64,000 nt of DNA from Promineifilum sp. (GCA_018058545.1 JAGOZU010000001.1:58843-122842); one strand, 5' to 3'. Positions 11,052-19,521 are shown, counted from the stretch's first letter. A program made the numbers and translations. The notes: generated by a model not told the origin, from the letters alone.

Positions 11052-11064
11052 TATAATCTGGTCG
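11052..11064 (+). promoter_or_regulatory. TATAAT 7 nt before the start codon (leaderless geometry)
   Basis: TATAAT at 11052-11057 is followed by 7 nt and then the ATG of the GH39-like lipoprotein gene. There is no Shine-Dalgarno. Confidence 0.5.
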
Positions 11065-12438
11065 ATGATCCAGAAAACCAGACTCCTGTTACTCGGCTTG
11101 CTCCTGTTAGTCGCCTGCCGGAATGGGTCGCCTGCCCCGACCGCAATCCCGCCGGCGGAAGCGACGATAGCGTCGGCAGCAACGGCCGTAAGCGACTCTT
11201 CGGTGACGAGCGCAGCCCCCACGACCGCGTCCGGCGACCAGATCTTCGTCCCCATCGCCCCCGGCGGGGGAACCTTGCCGGCCCCAACCGTCCCGGCCGC
11301 CGCCTATCCGGTCCAACCGGTGGCAACTGAAACGCCCGCCGCCCCAACCCCCACCCCCGAACCGGAGTATCCCGTCTACATCGGCCCGCCGCTGAATCGC
11401 GACGAGGTCGGCATCCAGATCTATCTCCACCGGCAGGACGTGCGCGATCTGCTGCGCCATCTGGAAGCGCTCGATGTCGGTTGGGTCAAGGTGCAGGTGT
11501 CGTGGAAGCTCCACGAGCCACGGCCGGGTGAATACAACGAGGAGCTGTTCGGCGAACTGGATCGACTCATCGACGGAGCCAACGGTCAAAACATCAAGGT
11601 GTTGCTCAGCGTCAGCAAGGCCCCGGAGTGGAGCCGCCCGACGACGGAGATGGACGGCCCGCCGGGCGACTACGGCCTGTTCGAGGGGTTCATGCGCTAT
11701 CTGGCCACGCGCTATACGGGTAAGGTGGCCGCCTACGAATTGTGGAACGAGCCGAATTTGCAGCGCGAATGGAACGGCACGCCCCTCAACGCGGCCGACC
11801 TGGTGGAACTCATCCGTCGCGGCGCGGCCGGTACGCGTTCGGCCGATCCGGCCGCGCTCATCATCAGCGCCGCTCCGGCCACGACCGGCATCAACGACGG
11901 CGTGAACGCCACCGACGACCGCGTCTATTTCGGGGCGATGCTGGCCGCGGGTGTGGCCGGCGTGGTCGACGGCATCGGCGTCCACCCCTACGGCTGGGCC
12001 AACCCGCCCGACAGCCGCGCGGCCGACGCGACCCAGGTATCCTCATCCCACAACAACCACCCCAGCTTCTTCTTCGCCGACACGCTGGAGGATTACCGCG
12101 CGATGCTGGTGACGGCGGGCGCGGCCGATCTGAAGCTGTGGCCGACCGAGTTCGGCTGGGGGACGTTCGAGGGGCTGCGTACGAGCGAGGGCCAACCCGC
12201 GCCCCCGCCGCCCGGCTCCGAGTTCATGGCCGACAACAGCGAATGGGAGCAGGCGGTCTACACCCTGCGCGCCTTCGAGATGGGCAACGAACGGGAGTGG
12301 GTCGGGCCGATGTTCCTGTGGAATCTCAACTTCACCTCCGCGCTGGGGCCGGAGTTCCAGGAGGTAGGCTATAGCCTGTTGCGGTTCGATGGGAGCCGAC
12401 GACCGGTGTATCGGGCGTTGGAACGACGGGCAGAGTAG
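11065..12438 (+). CDS. Lipoprotein with GH39/GH5-like (beta/alpha)8 domain
   Basis: 457 residues. The signal peptide ends in lipobox LLVAC, followed by a low-complexity Ala/Pro/Thr linker to about residue 105. The catalytic-type domain has the clan GH-A pattern: YELWNEPNL (acid/base Glu after Asn) and WPTEFGWGT (nucleophile Glu). It is therefore probably a surface-held glycosidase acting on an unknown glycan. Three paralogs lie at 24290-30148. The start is fixed by the signal peptide. The gene ends one base before the converging VapC-like gene. Confidence 0.8.
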   Translation: MIQKTRLLLLGLLLLVACRNGSPAPTAIPPAEATIASAATAVSDSSVTSAAPTTASGDQIFVPIAPGGGTLPAPTVPAAAYPVQPVATETPAAPTPTPEPEYPVYIGPPLNRDEVGIQIYLHRQDVRDLLRHLEALDVGWVKVQVSWKLHEPRPGEYNEELFGELDRLIDGANGQNIKVLLSVSKAPEWSRPTTEMDGPPGDYGLFEGFMRYLATRYTGKVAAYELWNEPNLQREWNGTPLNAADLVELIRRGAAGTRSADPAALIISAAPATTGINDGVNATDDRVYFGAMLAAGVAGVVDGIGVHPYGWANPPDSRAADATQVSSSHNNHPSFFFADTLEDYRAMLVTAGAADLKLWPTEFGWGTFEGLRTSEGQPAPPPPGSEFMADNSEWEQAVYTLRAFEMGNEREWVGPMFLWNLNFTSALGPEFQEVGYSLLRFDGSRRPVYRALERRAE

Positions 12439-12861
12439 CTAGTCCACCAGCCAATTTTCAACGGACAGGCCATCGAAACGGAAAAAATCGGCCGTATTGG
12501 CTGTTACCAGTATCAAATCATTCACTGCAGCGATGGCGGCGATTTGTCCATCGGCAAAGGAGGGGGGTTGCCCCAGACGAGTCAAACGTGCTCGCTCGCC
12601 GGCGTGCCACTGCGCAGCGCGGACGTCATAGGTCAGGATCGGAATCGTCGGTAAGACGACATCAAAAAGATACCGCTCGATCACCTCACGTCGCTTCGAT
12701 TCCGGCAGCCGCCGGCAGCCGAACAGGAGTTCGTGCCAGACAATTGAGGCGATGGCTATCCGCCCTTCATATTCCCGAAAGTGTTCCAGAAGATTGGAAT
12801 TAGGGGATTGCCGCAGCGGCTCGGATAGGGCGTTGGTGTCCAGCAAATAGGCCGCGTTCAC
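12439..12861 (-). CDS. VapC-type PIN-domain toxin
   Basis: 140 residues, normal for VapC. PIN acidic residues are visible: Asp in YLLDTNALSE, Glu in VWHELLFG, Asp in SFADGQIAAIA and a final acidic region in TANTADFFRF. Such toxins are Mg-dependent ribonucleases, often cutting tRNA or rRNA. The start ATG overlaps the antitoxin stop by 4 bp, as in a translationally coupled pair. The downstream neighbour converges at zero distance. Confidence 0.88.
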   Translation of the reverse strand: MNAAYLLDTNALSEPLRQSPNSNLLEHFREYEGRIAIASIVWHELLFGCRRLPESKRREVIERYLFDVVLPTIPILTYDVRAAQWHAGERARLTRLGQPPSFADGQIAAIAAVNDLILVTANTADFFRFDGLSVENWLVD

Positions 12862-13145
12862 AACTCCGGCTCCCGGCCCGGATCGTCATCCCGTATTCCT
12901 TCGAAGATCTCCGGCCCCAGCGCCATGTCGTCGAGGTCCATATCCTGTCGAAATCGCTCCAATGCGTCCAGGAAAGAGCCGGCCTGTCGCGTCAGCCGAT
13001 GGTATTCGTCAATGGACAGAATGACCGCCACCGGCTTGCCCCGGCGCGTGAGTTCGACGGGCGACGTCTTCTCGACATCGCGGACGATGGCGGTCAGGTT
13101 ATCGCGGGCTTCGGCTAAAGAGTAGGTGCGCATGGGTTTTTCCAT
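12858..13145 (-). CDS. Phd/YefM-family antitoxin
   Basis: 95 residues (91 if the ATG at 13133 is used, which has a GGA 8 nt upstream). The N-terminal Phd/YefM DNA-binding fold is recognisable in YSLAEARDNLTAIV and PVELTRRGKPVAVILS, followed by IDEYHRLTR. The acidic C-terminal half would wrap the toxin. It overlaps vapC by 4 bp. Autoregulation is expected for the family; an 8-bp direct repeat just upstream is a candidate operator. Confidence 0.88.
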   Translation of the reverse strand: MEKPMRTYSLAEARDNLTAIVRDVEKTSPVELTRRGKPVAVILSIDEYHRLTRQAGSFLDALERFRQDMDLDDMALGPEIFEGIRDDDPGREPEL

Positions 13146-13157
13146 AAAGAATCGCTT

Positions 13158-13177
13158 ATGGCTATCTGGATGGCTAT
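13158..13177 (-). promoter_or_regulatory. Candidate operator: direct repeat ATGGCTAT with 12-bp period
   Basis: ATGGCTAT occurs at 13158-13165 and 13170-13177, immediately upstream of the Phd/VapC pair and beside an AT-rich stretch that could hold the -10. Confidence 0.4.
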
Positions 13178-13300
13178 ATTATGACTAGAAATCGCGTAAA
13201 AATCAAACGCGGTATGATATGACACAATTATCACTACAGGCGTGACCTACGGTTTCAGCATGTGTTATACTTTTCTGATATACCATCAATCAGAGGCAAA

Positions 13301-13531
13301 ATGGACTGGCAGAAGCGCATTATAATCGATCCCGAAATTTTGGTCGGTAAGCCGGTAGTGAGAGGTTCGCGTCTTGCAGTGGAATTTCTCGTGGGCCTCA
13401 TGGCCCAAGGATGGAGCGAAAACGAAATTTTGCGCAATTATCCCGGCCTTGAGCTCGAGGACCTTCGCGCCTGCCTGGCTTATGCGGCGGCTGCTCTGCG
13501 CGAAGAGCGTGTTTACCCAATTGCCATGTAA
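13301..13531 (+). CDS. DUF433 antitoxin-like protein
   Basis: 76 residues from the ATG at 13301 (AGAGG 5 nt upstream); an earlier in-frame start at 13262 lacks a ribosome site. The DUF433 hallmark IIIDPEILVGKPVVRGSRL is followed by a helical part ending in LRACLAYAAAALREE. DUF433 proteins carry a winged-helix-like fold and are paired with DUF5615 PIN-like toxins, as here. The toxin gene begins 8 bp downstream. Confidence 0.88.
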   Translation: MDWQKRIIIDPEILVGKPVVRGSRLAVEFLVGLMAQGWSENEILRNYPGLELEDLRACLAYAAAALREERVYPIAM

Positions 13532-13539
13532 CGGGTCTT

Positions 13540-13905
13540 ATGCGCTTGTTGGCCGACGAGAATTTCCCGGGGGAGGCGGTTGAGGCATTGCGCAAAAATG
13601 CTCATGATGTGGTGTGGGTTCGCGCAACCATCCCGGGTAGCGGTGACGAGACAGTCTTGGCGCTCGCTCAGGCCGAGAGCAGAATTCTGTTGACTTTTGA
13701 TAAAGACTTTGGTGAACTGGCCTTTCGCAGTAAAATGCCCGCGTCAAGCGGAGTAATCCTGTTCCGAATCGGAATGCCTTCGGCCGGACACGTCGCTGAA
13801 ACAGTCGCCAGAGTCATTGACAGCCGCGATGATTGGGTAGGTCATTTTAGCGTTGTCGATGACCGCCGTATTCGGATGGCCCGATTGCCCGCAAGCCAAA
13901 AATAG
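13540..13905 (+). CDS. DUF5615 PIN-like toxin
   Basis: 121 residues. The family start MRLLADENFP is followed by LLTFDKDFGELAF, with Asp/Glu residues placed as in PIN-like nucleases. It is coupled to the DUF433 gene upstream. A second pair of the same type, on the other strand, is at 43279-43946. Ribonuclease toxicity is inferred from the family. Confidence 0.87.
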   Translation: MRLLADENFPGEAVEALRKNAHDVVWVRATIPGSGDETVLALAQAESRILLTFDKDFGELAFRSKMPASSGVILFRIGMPSAGHVAETVARVIDSRDDWVGHFSVVDDRRIRMARLPASQK

Positions 13906-13971
13906 CGCGCATCCTGAATTAACATGTCAGGGTTGCCGTGCACGCGAAAACAGTAAGAACGATCCCCCTGG

Positions 13972-14018
13972 TCAAAAACATCACCCTCTCGGCCGGCGAG
14001 GCCCTTATCCATGTGGCG
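13972..14018 (+). pseudogene. Decayed fragment of the VapB-like antitoxin gene
   Basis: These 47 bp match the beginning of the intact antitoxin gene at 15050. The first 37 bases differ at one position, and scattered mismatches follow. The start codon is lost and homology stops just before the end of the converging exonuclease gene. The translated trace LVKNITLSAGEALI matches MLKNITLSADEALI. It is probably a remnant of duplication or deletion at the island. Confidence 0.7.
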
Positions 14019-14037
14019 CGGCGTCATTTCGCCAGCC

Positions 14038-14874
14038 TCACCCATTCGCCGCCAACTCCCGCCATCGCGCCACATACCGCTCCAGATGCGCCTGCCCCTC
14101 GGCGATACGCTTGCTCAGCAATTCGCGCACCCGCGCCACCTCCGCTTCGTGGGTCGCGTCGGAGAAGTGCCCGGCGAAGTGGGCCGCGCGCAGCCACAAC
14201 AGGTAGGTCGTCAGCGCGTCGAACTCGTTGTACTCGACGATGTGTCGCACGTCTCCGGCCAGCCACAGGTCGATGACGTTGTCACCACTGGTGTCGATCT
14301 TGCCGGGGATGCCGCAGGCCGCCGCGAACTCGTGCAGGCTCGGCGTGGCCTTGCCCCACCCGCCAACGACCTCCTTCAGATCGATATGCCCCTCGTTATA
14401 CTTGTTGAAGTAGTCCAACCCCTCCCAATTCTTCTCCGGCCGGTGACTGAACCCGGCCGCGACCACACCTTGGGCGATTCCGCGCTGAACAAGGATCGGC
14501 AGGTCGGATTCGCGCGAGTTGAAACCGACGATCTGCGGCCGGGGGTTTGCATCGCCCAGACCACGCAGGAAACGGCCGATTAGCTCGCGCTCGTCCATTG
14601 GCCCATCAGGCGGCAGCGAGAAGAGCGACAGGCCCACGCGGCCGCCCTCGTGAACGCGGCGAATGACCACGGCCATTGACACCACGCGGCACAACATCGT
14701 CTTCAGATACGGCCGCGGGTTCTCCGGCGTGGCTCCCGCGGCAGCCCACATGGCCGCGTACACCTCGTCGTCAGGCGTGCCGGGCGGCAGGTTATAGGCG
14801 CGACGGCCGCTGGCGAGATCAGGAACCCACTCCAGGTCGAACGCCCAAACATGGTCGGAAACGGTACGGAACAT
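14038..14874 (-). CDS. Predicted 3'-5' exonuclease of the PolB-like DnaQ superfamily (DNA_pol_B_exo2)
   Basis: 278 residues. The DEDDy exonuclease motifs are all present: FDLEW (Exo I, Asp and Glu), VGFNSRESDLP (Exo II) and VEYNEFDALTTYLLW (Exo III, Tyr and Asp). It matches the stand-alone family related to the proofreading domain of family-B polymerases and has no polymerase domain. AGGAGG precedes the ATG. It sits inside the toxin-antitoxin island with antitoxin fragments on both sides, so its location may be recent. The in vivo substrate is unknown. Confidence 0.85.
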   Translation of the reverse strand: MFRTVSDHVWAFDLEWVPDLASGRRAYNLPPGTPDDEVYAAMWAAAGATPENPRPYLKTMLCRVVSMAVVIRRVHEGGRVGLSLFSLPPDGPMDERELIGRFLRGLGDANPRPQIVGFNSRESDLPILVQRGIAQGVVAAGFSHRPEKNWEGLDYFNKYNEGHIDLKEVVGGWGKATPSLHEFAAACGIPGKIDTSGDNVIDLWLAGDVRHIVEYNEFDALTTYLLWLRAAHFAGHFSDATHEAEVARVRELLSKRIAEGQAHLERYVARWRELAANG

Positions 14875-15013
14875 GGCGCTATCCTCCTGTCGGCTACGGC
14901 TTAATCCGGCTATGGTGCCGGATTATGGCGTGCTTCGACAAATGTGTAAACCGGTAGCCACCATTCCAATTCATCGCCATCGACGTGACAGACGCCCGTC
15001 AACAAAACGATTG

Positions 15014-15040
15014 TAGTGTACACTATAATAGTGTACACTA
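15014..15040 (+). promoter_or_regulatory. Tandem perfect palindromes overlapping the vapBC promoter
   Basis: TAGTGTACACTA occurs at 15014-15025 and again at 15029-15040, 15 bp centre to centre. TATAAT (15024-15029) bridges them, and TACACT (15034-15039) ends 6 nt before the ATG. This is a clear autorepressor site for the antitoxin. Confidence 0.8.
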
Positions 15041-15045
15041 TCTTC

Positions 15046-15282
15046 ATGCTCAAAAACATCACCCTCTCGGCCGACGAGGCCCTTATTCGCGAGGCGCGGC
15101 GACAGGCGGCGCTACAGAACACGACGCTCAACGCGCTGTTTCGGGAATGGCTGGAACATTACACAGGGAAAGATGAAGCCGCCGGCAAAGAGGCGGTTCG
15201 CCGGTATCAGGAACTCATGGAACGGCTCGGGCCTCGCTTTGTTCGCAAGTATACACGCGAGGAAATGAATGAGCGTCGCTGA
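15046..15282 (+). CDS. Ribbon-helix-helix-like antitoxin (VapB type)
   Basis: 78 residues. KNITLSADEALIREARRQA followed by TLNALFREWLEHY fits a small ribbon-helix-helix antitoxin. The start is the ATG at 15046; an in-frame GTG at 15016 lies inside the operator and is rejected. No Shine-Dalgarno is present, so translation may be leaderless. The 3' end overlaps the toxin gene by 14 bp. A truncated homolog lies at 13972. Confidence 0.85.
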   Translation: MLKNITLSADEALIREARRQAALQNTTLNALFREWLEHYTGKDEAAGKEAVRRYQELMERLGPRFVRKYTREEMNERR

Positions 15283-15715
15283 AAACGGGGATTTATTCTT
15301 CCTGGACACCAATATATTTGTCTACGCTCAGGCGATAAACGAGCCACGAAAACAACCTGTGGCCAACGCGCTTATTGCCGAGGCGTTGCTGACGGGTCGT
15401 GGCCTGATTAGCTCGCAGGTGGTTCAGGAGTTTCTCCATGTCGCCACTCGCCATGCTGCACCGACTTTTACGCCGGATGAGGCTACCGGCTACCTGGCCA
15501 ATGTTTTATGGCCGCTTTGCGGCCATTTCCCATCGCGGGATTATTATGAGCGTGCGTTACAGATCATCGAGGAAACCGGCTATCATTTCTACGATGCCCT
15601 GATCCTGGCCGCCGCCATCGAGAGCGGCTGCCGCACCCTGTATAGCGAAGACCTGCAGCACGGCCGCAAGGTTCAGGGGCTGACTATTCTGAACCCGTTC
15701 ATCGACGCCGGTTGA
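15269..15715 (+). CDS. VapC-type PIN-domain toxin
   Basis: 148 residues with PIN motifs: FFLDTNIFVYA, SSQVVQEFLHV, HFYDALILAAAI and TLYSEDLQHG. All four acidic positions are retained. It starts inside the antitoxin gene (GAGG 6 nt upstream), a coupled arrangement. Predicted ribonuclease held inactive by the 78-residue partner. Confidence 0.9.
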   Translation: MSVAENGDLFFLDTNIFVYAQAINEPRKQPVANALIAEALLTGRGLISSQVVQEFLHVATRHAAPTFTPDEATGYLANVLWPLCGHFPSRDYYERALQIIEETGYHFYDALILAAAIESGCRTLYSEDLQHGRKVQGLTILNPFIDAG

Positions 15716-15805
15716 TGGCATCCGCTTCAGTCAGCCGGCAGCACTAGTCAGCGTAAAGCAGACCAAAATGCTCAATATGCTCCAGATATACGAAGCCTCC
15801 CGATC

Positions 15806-16411
15806 ATGACCTGGTTGCAGCTCGTCGCTCTGGGCGTCACCGCCTTTGTCGCCACCAATCTTGACGATATCCTGTTGCTCGTGCTGTTCTTCAGCAACAG
15901 TCGCTATCGCGCCCGCGATGTCTTCATCGGGCAGGCGATAGGCATCGGCTTTTTGGTGATCATCAGCTTGTTCTTGAGCCTGGTGGTATCGACTATCCTG
16001 CGGCCTTGGGTGGGGATTCTGGGGTTGCTCCCTGTCCTGATCGGCGCGCGCGAGATGATCCTCCGGCGCCACAATGCCGACGACGGCGGTGACGCGCCCC
16101 GGCCATCGAATAAGGTACTGCAACTCGCTCCCGGTCGGGATCGGGCCTTGGCTGTAGCCGGCGTCACCGTGGCCAACGGCGGCGACAATCTTGCGGTCTA
16201 TACGGCGTTGTTTTCCACGCACTCCAGCAGTGAAACTATTGTCCTGCTGCAGACATTCGTGATCCTGCTCCTGATATGGCTATATGGGGTGTACTATCTG
16301 GTCCGTCGATCGGCTGTGGCCGACAAAATCCAGCGCGTCGGTCATGCCATATTCCCCTACGCCCTCATTGCCTTAGGCATCTTCATCATGATCGAAGGAT
16401 TCCGATCCTAG
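15806..16411 (+). CDS. CadD-like cadmium/cation transporter family protein
   Basis: 201 residues with about five or six membrane helices. The Cad family pattern of the LysE superfamily is visible: FVATNLDDILLL in helix 1, and the internal repeat VTVANGGDNLAVYTALF after a cytoplasmic loop. Members are linked to cadmium resistance or export; the actual substrate is not shown. The 3' end overlaps the converging GT4 gene by 39 bp. Confidence 0.8.
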   Translation: MTWLQLVALGVTAFVATNLDDILLLVLFFSNSRYRARDVFIGQAIGIGFLVIISLFLSLVVSTILRPWVGILGLLPVLIGAREMILRRHNADDGGDAPRPSNKVLQLAPGRDRALAVAGVTVANGGDNLAVYTALFSTHSSSETIVLLQTFVILLLIWLYGVYYLVRRSAVADKIQRVGHAIFPYALIALGIFIMIEGFRS

Positions 16412-17581
16412 CACACTCTGATAAACCTCGGTCGCATTTTCGGCCAGCCTTTCCCAACCGAAGCGATCCCGCGCATCTTGCCGGGCCGTCTCCGCCATCC
16501 GCTCCCGCTTTACCCAGTTGATCAGCAACTCAACGGCCGCCGCGGCCAGCCCGCCCACATCTCCCGACGCGCGCAGCGCCCCCGTCCGACCGTCGCGCAC
16601 ATATTCATTGACTTGCCCCACCGCCTCGGCCACCACCGGCACACCCGCGGCCAGCATATCGGCCAGCTTAACCGGGCACTTGGCACGGTTGAGCAGCGTG
16701 TCGTCCATGAGGTAGAGGCCCACGTCGGCCGCCGCCAGCGTTTCCGGCAATTGGGTCAAATCGACCCAGCCCGTGTTGACGACAGCATCGATCAGCCCGG
16801 CCGCGGCCAGTTGCTCGTGGAAGCGGGCGCTATCGGCCTCATACAACCCCGCGCCGACGAGCAGCACGGCCATATCGGGTATGGCGGCATGGATCCCGGA
16901 CAACACCGCCGCCAGCCGTCCCGTGTCGAATTCGAACAGGCGACTGTAGACGAGAACGGTCGGCCGTTCCCCCAACCCCAGCCGGGCACGAGCCGCGGCG
17001 CGAGCCGCCGGAGCGATTGGCTCTATAGGGATGCCCGGCCCGTTGGGAAGGTAATGGACGTGGGCGGGAGGAACTCCCAGGCTCCAAACGAGGCTCTCCA
17101 GCGCCCGGCTGGCGACGGTGACGGCGTGGGCATGGGTCAGGCCCCAGCGCTCTTGCCGGGCGAAAAATCGCTTTTGCAGCGGCGAATAAGGGGAGATCTC
17201 GTTCCAGCCACCCGCGCCTTCCCAGTCGTCGGTGTCCACGACCAGCCGGATGCGGCCGCGATGGAAACGCCATAGCCATTCAGCCGCCAGCCCGCTATAC
17301 GCCTTGGGCTTGAAGGCGTGGACGACATCGGGACGCCAGGCAAGGGCCTCGCGTGCCATCCGGTGAGCGATGCCGAGCGGGCCGCCGCCCAAGGGGACAT
17401 AGCGCAGCTCGACGCCGTCCTCCCGCCATTCGCGATCGGCCTCGGCCGGCGTGTCCCAAGGCGGCATGATCATGCGCACGGCATGGCCACGGGCAACCAG
17501 CGGCCGCGCCAAACCCAGCGCCCGGCTGCGCATGGTTTGCTTGGGATGCAGCCCAAAAGGGCCGACCATGGCGATACGCAT
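16373..17581 (-). CDS. Glycosyltransferase family 4 (GT-B fold)
   Basis: 402 residues. N-terminal MVGPFGLHPKQTMRSRALGLA is an acceptor-domain Rossmann start. The C-terminal donor domain includes VYSRLFEFDTGRL, TGWVDLTQLPETLAAADVGLY and the late acidic region KLADMLAAGVPVVAEAVGQ typical of GT4 retaining enzymes. Cytoplasmic or membrane-associated; donor sugar unknown. TATCAT lies 7 nt before the ATG with no Shine-Dalgarno, so the mRNA is probably leaderless. Confidence 0.85.
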   Translation of the reverse strand: MRIAMVGPFGLHPKQTMRSRALGLARPLVARGHAVRMIMPPWDTPAEADREWREDGVELRYVPLGGGPLGIAHRMAREALAWRPDVVHAFKPKAYSGLAAEWLWRFHRGRIRLVVDTDDWEGAGGWNEISPYSPLQKRFFARQERWGLTHAHAVTVASRALESLVWSLGVPPAHVHYLPNGPGIPIEPIAPAARAAARARLGLGERPTVLVYSRLFEFDTGRLAAVLSGIHAAIPDMAVLLVGAGLYEADSARFHEQLAAAGLIDAVVNTGWVDLTQLPETLAAADVGLYLMDDTLLNRAKCPVKLADMLAAGVPVVAEAVGQVNEYVRDGRTGALRASGDVGGLAAAAVELLINWVKRERMAETARQDARDRFGWERLAENATEVYQSVLGSESFDHDEDA

Positions 17582-17685
17582 GGAGAGGATGATACGCTAT
17601 TCGGGAAGATTAAGGGAGATGACAGATAGTCGGCCGCTGACGGGCCATCGACAATGATATGACGACCATCCGTAGCCGATCGCGT

Positions 17686-17727
17686 TCATTCGTCATCCGT
17701 CATCCGTCATCCGTCACTCGTCATCCG
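17686..17727. repeat. Heptanucleotide tandem repeat, six units
   Basis: Units of TCATCCG (with TCATTCG and TCACTCG variants) run from 17686 to 17727. They encode the last residues of the PlsC-like protein and continue past its stop. The same heptamer family occurs at 39520-39661 and 41858-41871. Confidence 0.8.
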
Positions 17728-18421
17728 TCGTTTCAAACAGGTTGCCGTTCTCACACAGCAGCTCATGCAGGCGCGGGTAATCGGCATAGACACCGCGATG
17801 ATCGGGCGGCAGCAACGAACCGATGCGGCACATGATCTCATCCGTCCAGGATTGCAACCACTCGTCGCGTCCCGCTCGGGGCAAGGGCGGCACATGAAAG
17901 GATTCACCGATGCGCGCCGTAATATCAAGCCGCTGCAGCCGCTTGAGCCGGTACTTGACGACGCGATCCTCAGTGCCGACAACGCCAATGGGAACCACCG
18001 GCAGGCCGGATTTGGCGGCCAAATAGGCGGCACCGGACTTGCCCGGCAGCAACGCTTCGGTTGGACTGCGCGTGCCCTCGGGGGCCACGGCCAGCACCTC
18101 TCCGGCTTGCAGCCGTTTCAGAACGACGCGCAACGCGGCAAAATCGGCATCGAAACGGTTGACCCAGATACCGTCTACCTTGTCGGCCACGTAGCGCCAA
18201 AAGGCATATTTCTTGTACTTCTCGGCCAGAATCAATACCACATCATCCCGGTCGGCCAGCAGGATGACCAAAAACGCTTCCAGGCGACCGACGTGGTTGG
18301 CGACGATGATGAACCCGCCCTCAAAGTCGGGTACATCACCGATGATTTCAATGCGGGCGATGATTCGCAGGACGACGCGGGCGATGGCGCGAACGATGCG
18401 GAGAAACGTGTGCTTGCTCAT
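17714..18421 (-). CDS. PlsC-like 1-acyl-glycerol-3-phosphate acyltransferase
   Basis: 235 residues. Motif I is ANHVGRLEAF: the usual H-x4-D is H-x4-E. Motif III is present as APEGTRSP, and VVPIGVVG fits motif IV. The family acylates lysophosphatidate at the membrane. The Asp-to-Glu change at the general-base partner may alter activity or indicate another acyl acceptor. TACAAT lies 10 nt before the ATG. The final codons come from the heptanucleotide repeat. Confidence 0.8.
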   Translation of the reverse strand: MSKHTFLRIVRAIARVVLRIIARIEIIGDVPDFEGGFIIVANHVGRLEAFLVILLADRDDVVLILAEKYKKYAFWRYVADKVDGIWVNRFDADFAALRVVLKRLQAGEVLAVAPEGTRSPTEALLPGKSGAAYLAAKSGLPVVPIGVVGTEDRVVKYRLKRLQRLDITARIGESFHVPPLPRAGRDEWLQSWTDEIMCRIGSLLPPDHRGVYADYPRLHELLCENGNLFETTDDE

Positions 18422-18484
18422 TGGGGCATGTATTGTAGACCAAGCGCGACGGCCGACAAGAGAGACGAGACAACCTTCCTGAAC

Positions 18485-19405
18485 TCAGATCGGTTCCTTG
18501 AAGTCATACAGCCCATTCTCGACCCGCCAGCGACGGCCGCAGGCCGGATTGGCGCAGATCAGCATCCCGTCGTCCGGTTCGCCCAGCGGTGTCCGGCACG
18601 TGGGGCAGGCGAAAAAGGCGCCGGGGTCGGCCGCCGGGCCGGAGTCGGCGCGAAGCCCATGAACGAAGACGCTGGGCGTCAGTTGCCACCACGCGCCGGT
18701 GCGCTGCAGCGCGCTGTCGAGCGAGGCCAGCGAGCCGACGGGTACGACCCGTTTGATCGGCGCGAAACGAAAGTGGGAGGCGGTCAGCGTCTCGCCCGGC
18801 GCGAAACCGGCGGCGGCCAGTCGCTCGCGAATCCAGGCGGGATGGAAGTCGAAATTGAGCGTGACGAACTCCACCGGCTCTTCGTCAAAGGGCGACCACG
18901 ACTGCCGCCCAAGCCAATAGCGAATCATGGCCTTCAGGTTATGCTTGCTGGCAAACTCCAGCACATAGTTGGCCCGGGGGTGAGCGACACGGGCCAGCTC
19001 GTCGAACAACGCCGGGGCGTCGGCGGCATGATGCAGCGTGCGCACCTGCACCATCGTCTCGAATAAACAATCGACAAACGGCAATTGATACCAGTTGCCG
19101 GCTACATAGAGATAGCGCGGATCGTCGCCCAGATGCGCCTGAGCCTCGCGCAACAGGGAGCGGGAATAATCGAACAGGACAACGCGCTCGTAGCCACGGT
19201 ACTCATCGGCCAGGCGGCCGAAGCCCGCGCCGACATCGAGCAGCGTGTCGCCGCGCGGCGGCATCAACCGGCGCAGGGCGATGCGCTCGACCTGATCCTC
19301 GTAGTCACGCCCCTGCCCTTGCCAGAAGCGGGCGCGATAGTCGGAGCCTTCGTAATCACAAACGGGAGTTGGGGCCGGTGTTTGGCCCGGTGGATGATTG
19401 GACAT
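18485..19405 (-). CDS. SAM-dependent methyltransferase with C-terminal zinc ribbon
   Basis: 306 residues from the ATG at 19405, chosen because TACCAT lies 7 nt upstream; longer in-frame starts add a low-complexity leader. The class I motif is LLDVGAGFGRLA, then VVLFDYSRSLL and a post-II region QVRTLHHAADAP. The last 50 residues hold CPTC and CANPACG, a zinc-ribbon like those that open many RlmA-type or Trm112-type proteins but here placed at the end. The substrate is not evident. Confidence 0.78.
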   Translation of the reverse strand: MSNHPPGQTPAPTPVCDYEGSDYRARFWQGQGRDYEDQVERIALRRLMPPRGDTLLDVGAGFGRLADEYRGYERVVLFDYSRSLLREAQAHLGDDPRYLYVAGNWYQLPFVDCLFETMVQVRTLHHAADAPALFDELARVAHPRANYVLEFASKHNLKAMIRYWLGRQSWSPFDEEPVEFVTLNFDFHPAWIRERLAAAGFAPGETLTASHFRFAPIKRVVPVGSLASLDSALQRTGAWWQLTPSVFVHGLRADSGPAADPGAFFACPTCRTPLGEPDDGMLICANPACGRRWRVENGLYDFKEPI

Positions 19406-19521
19406 TCGCGGCATGGTAGCAGATTGGCCCTCGTCTGCCAACCCCCGCGGCCGCCGGCCGGGTTTGAAGATCCCCCCGTTTCTGTGTAACATCACCAAGT
19501 GAATCCCGCAAGGAGTCTCGC

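Noticed and set aside
15016..15045. GTG start for the antitoxin at 15016
   Set aside because: It would translate the operator palindromes; the ATG at 15046 gives the conserved antitoxin N-terminus.
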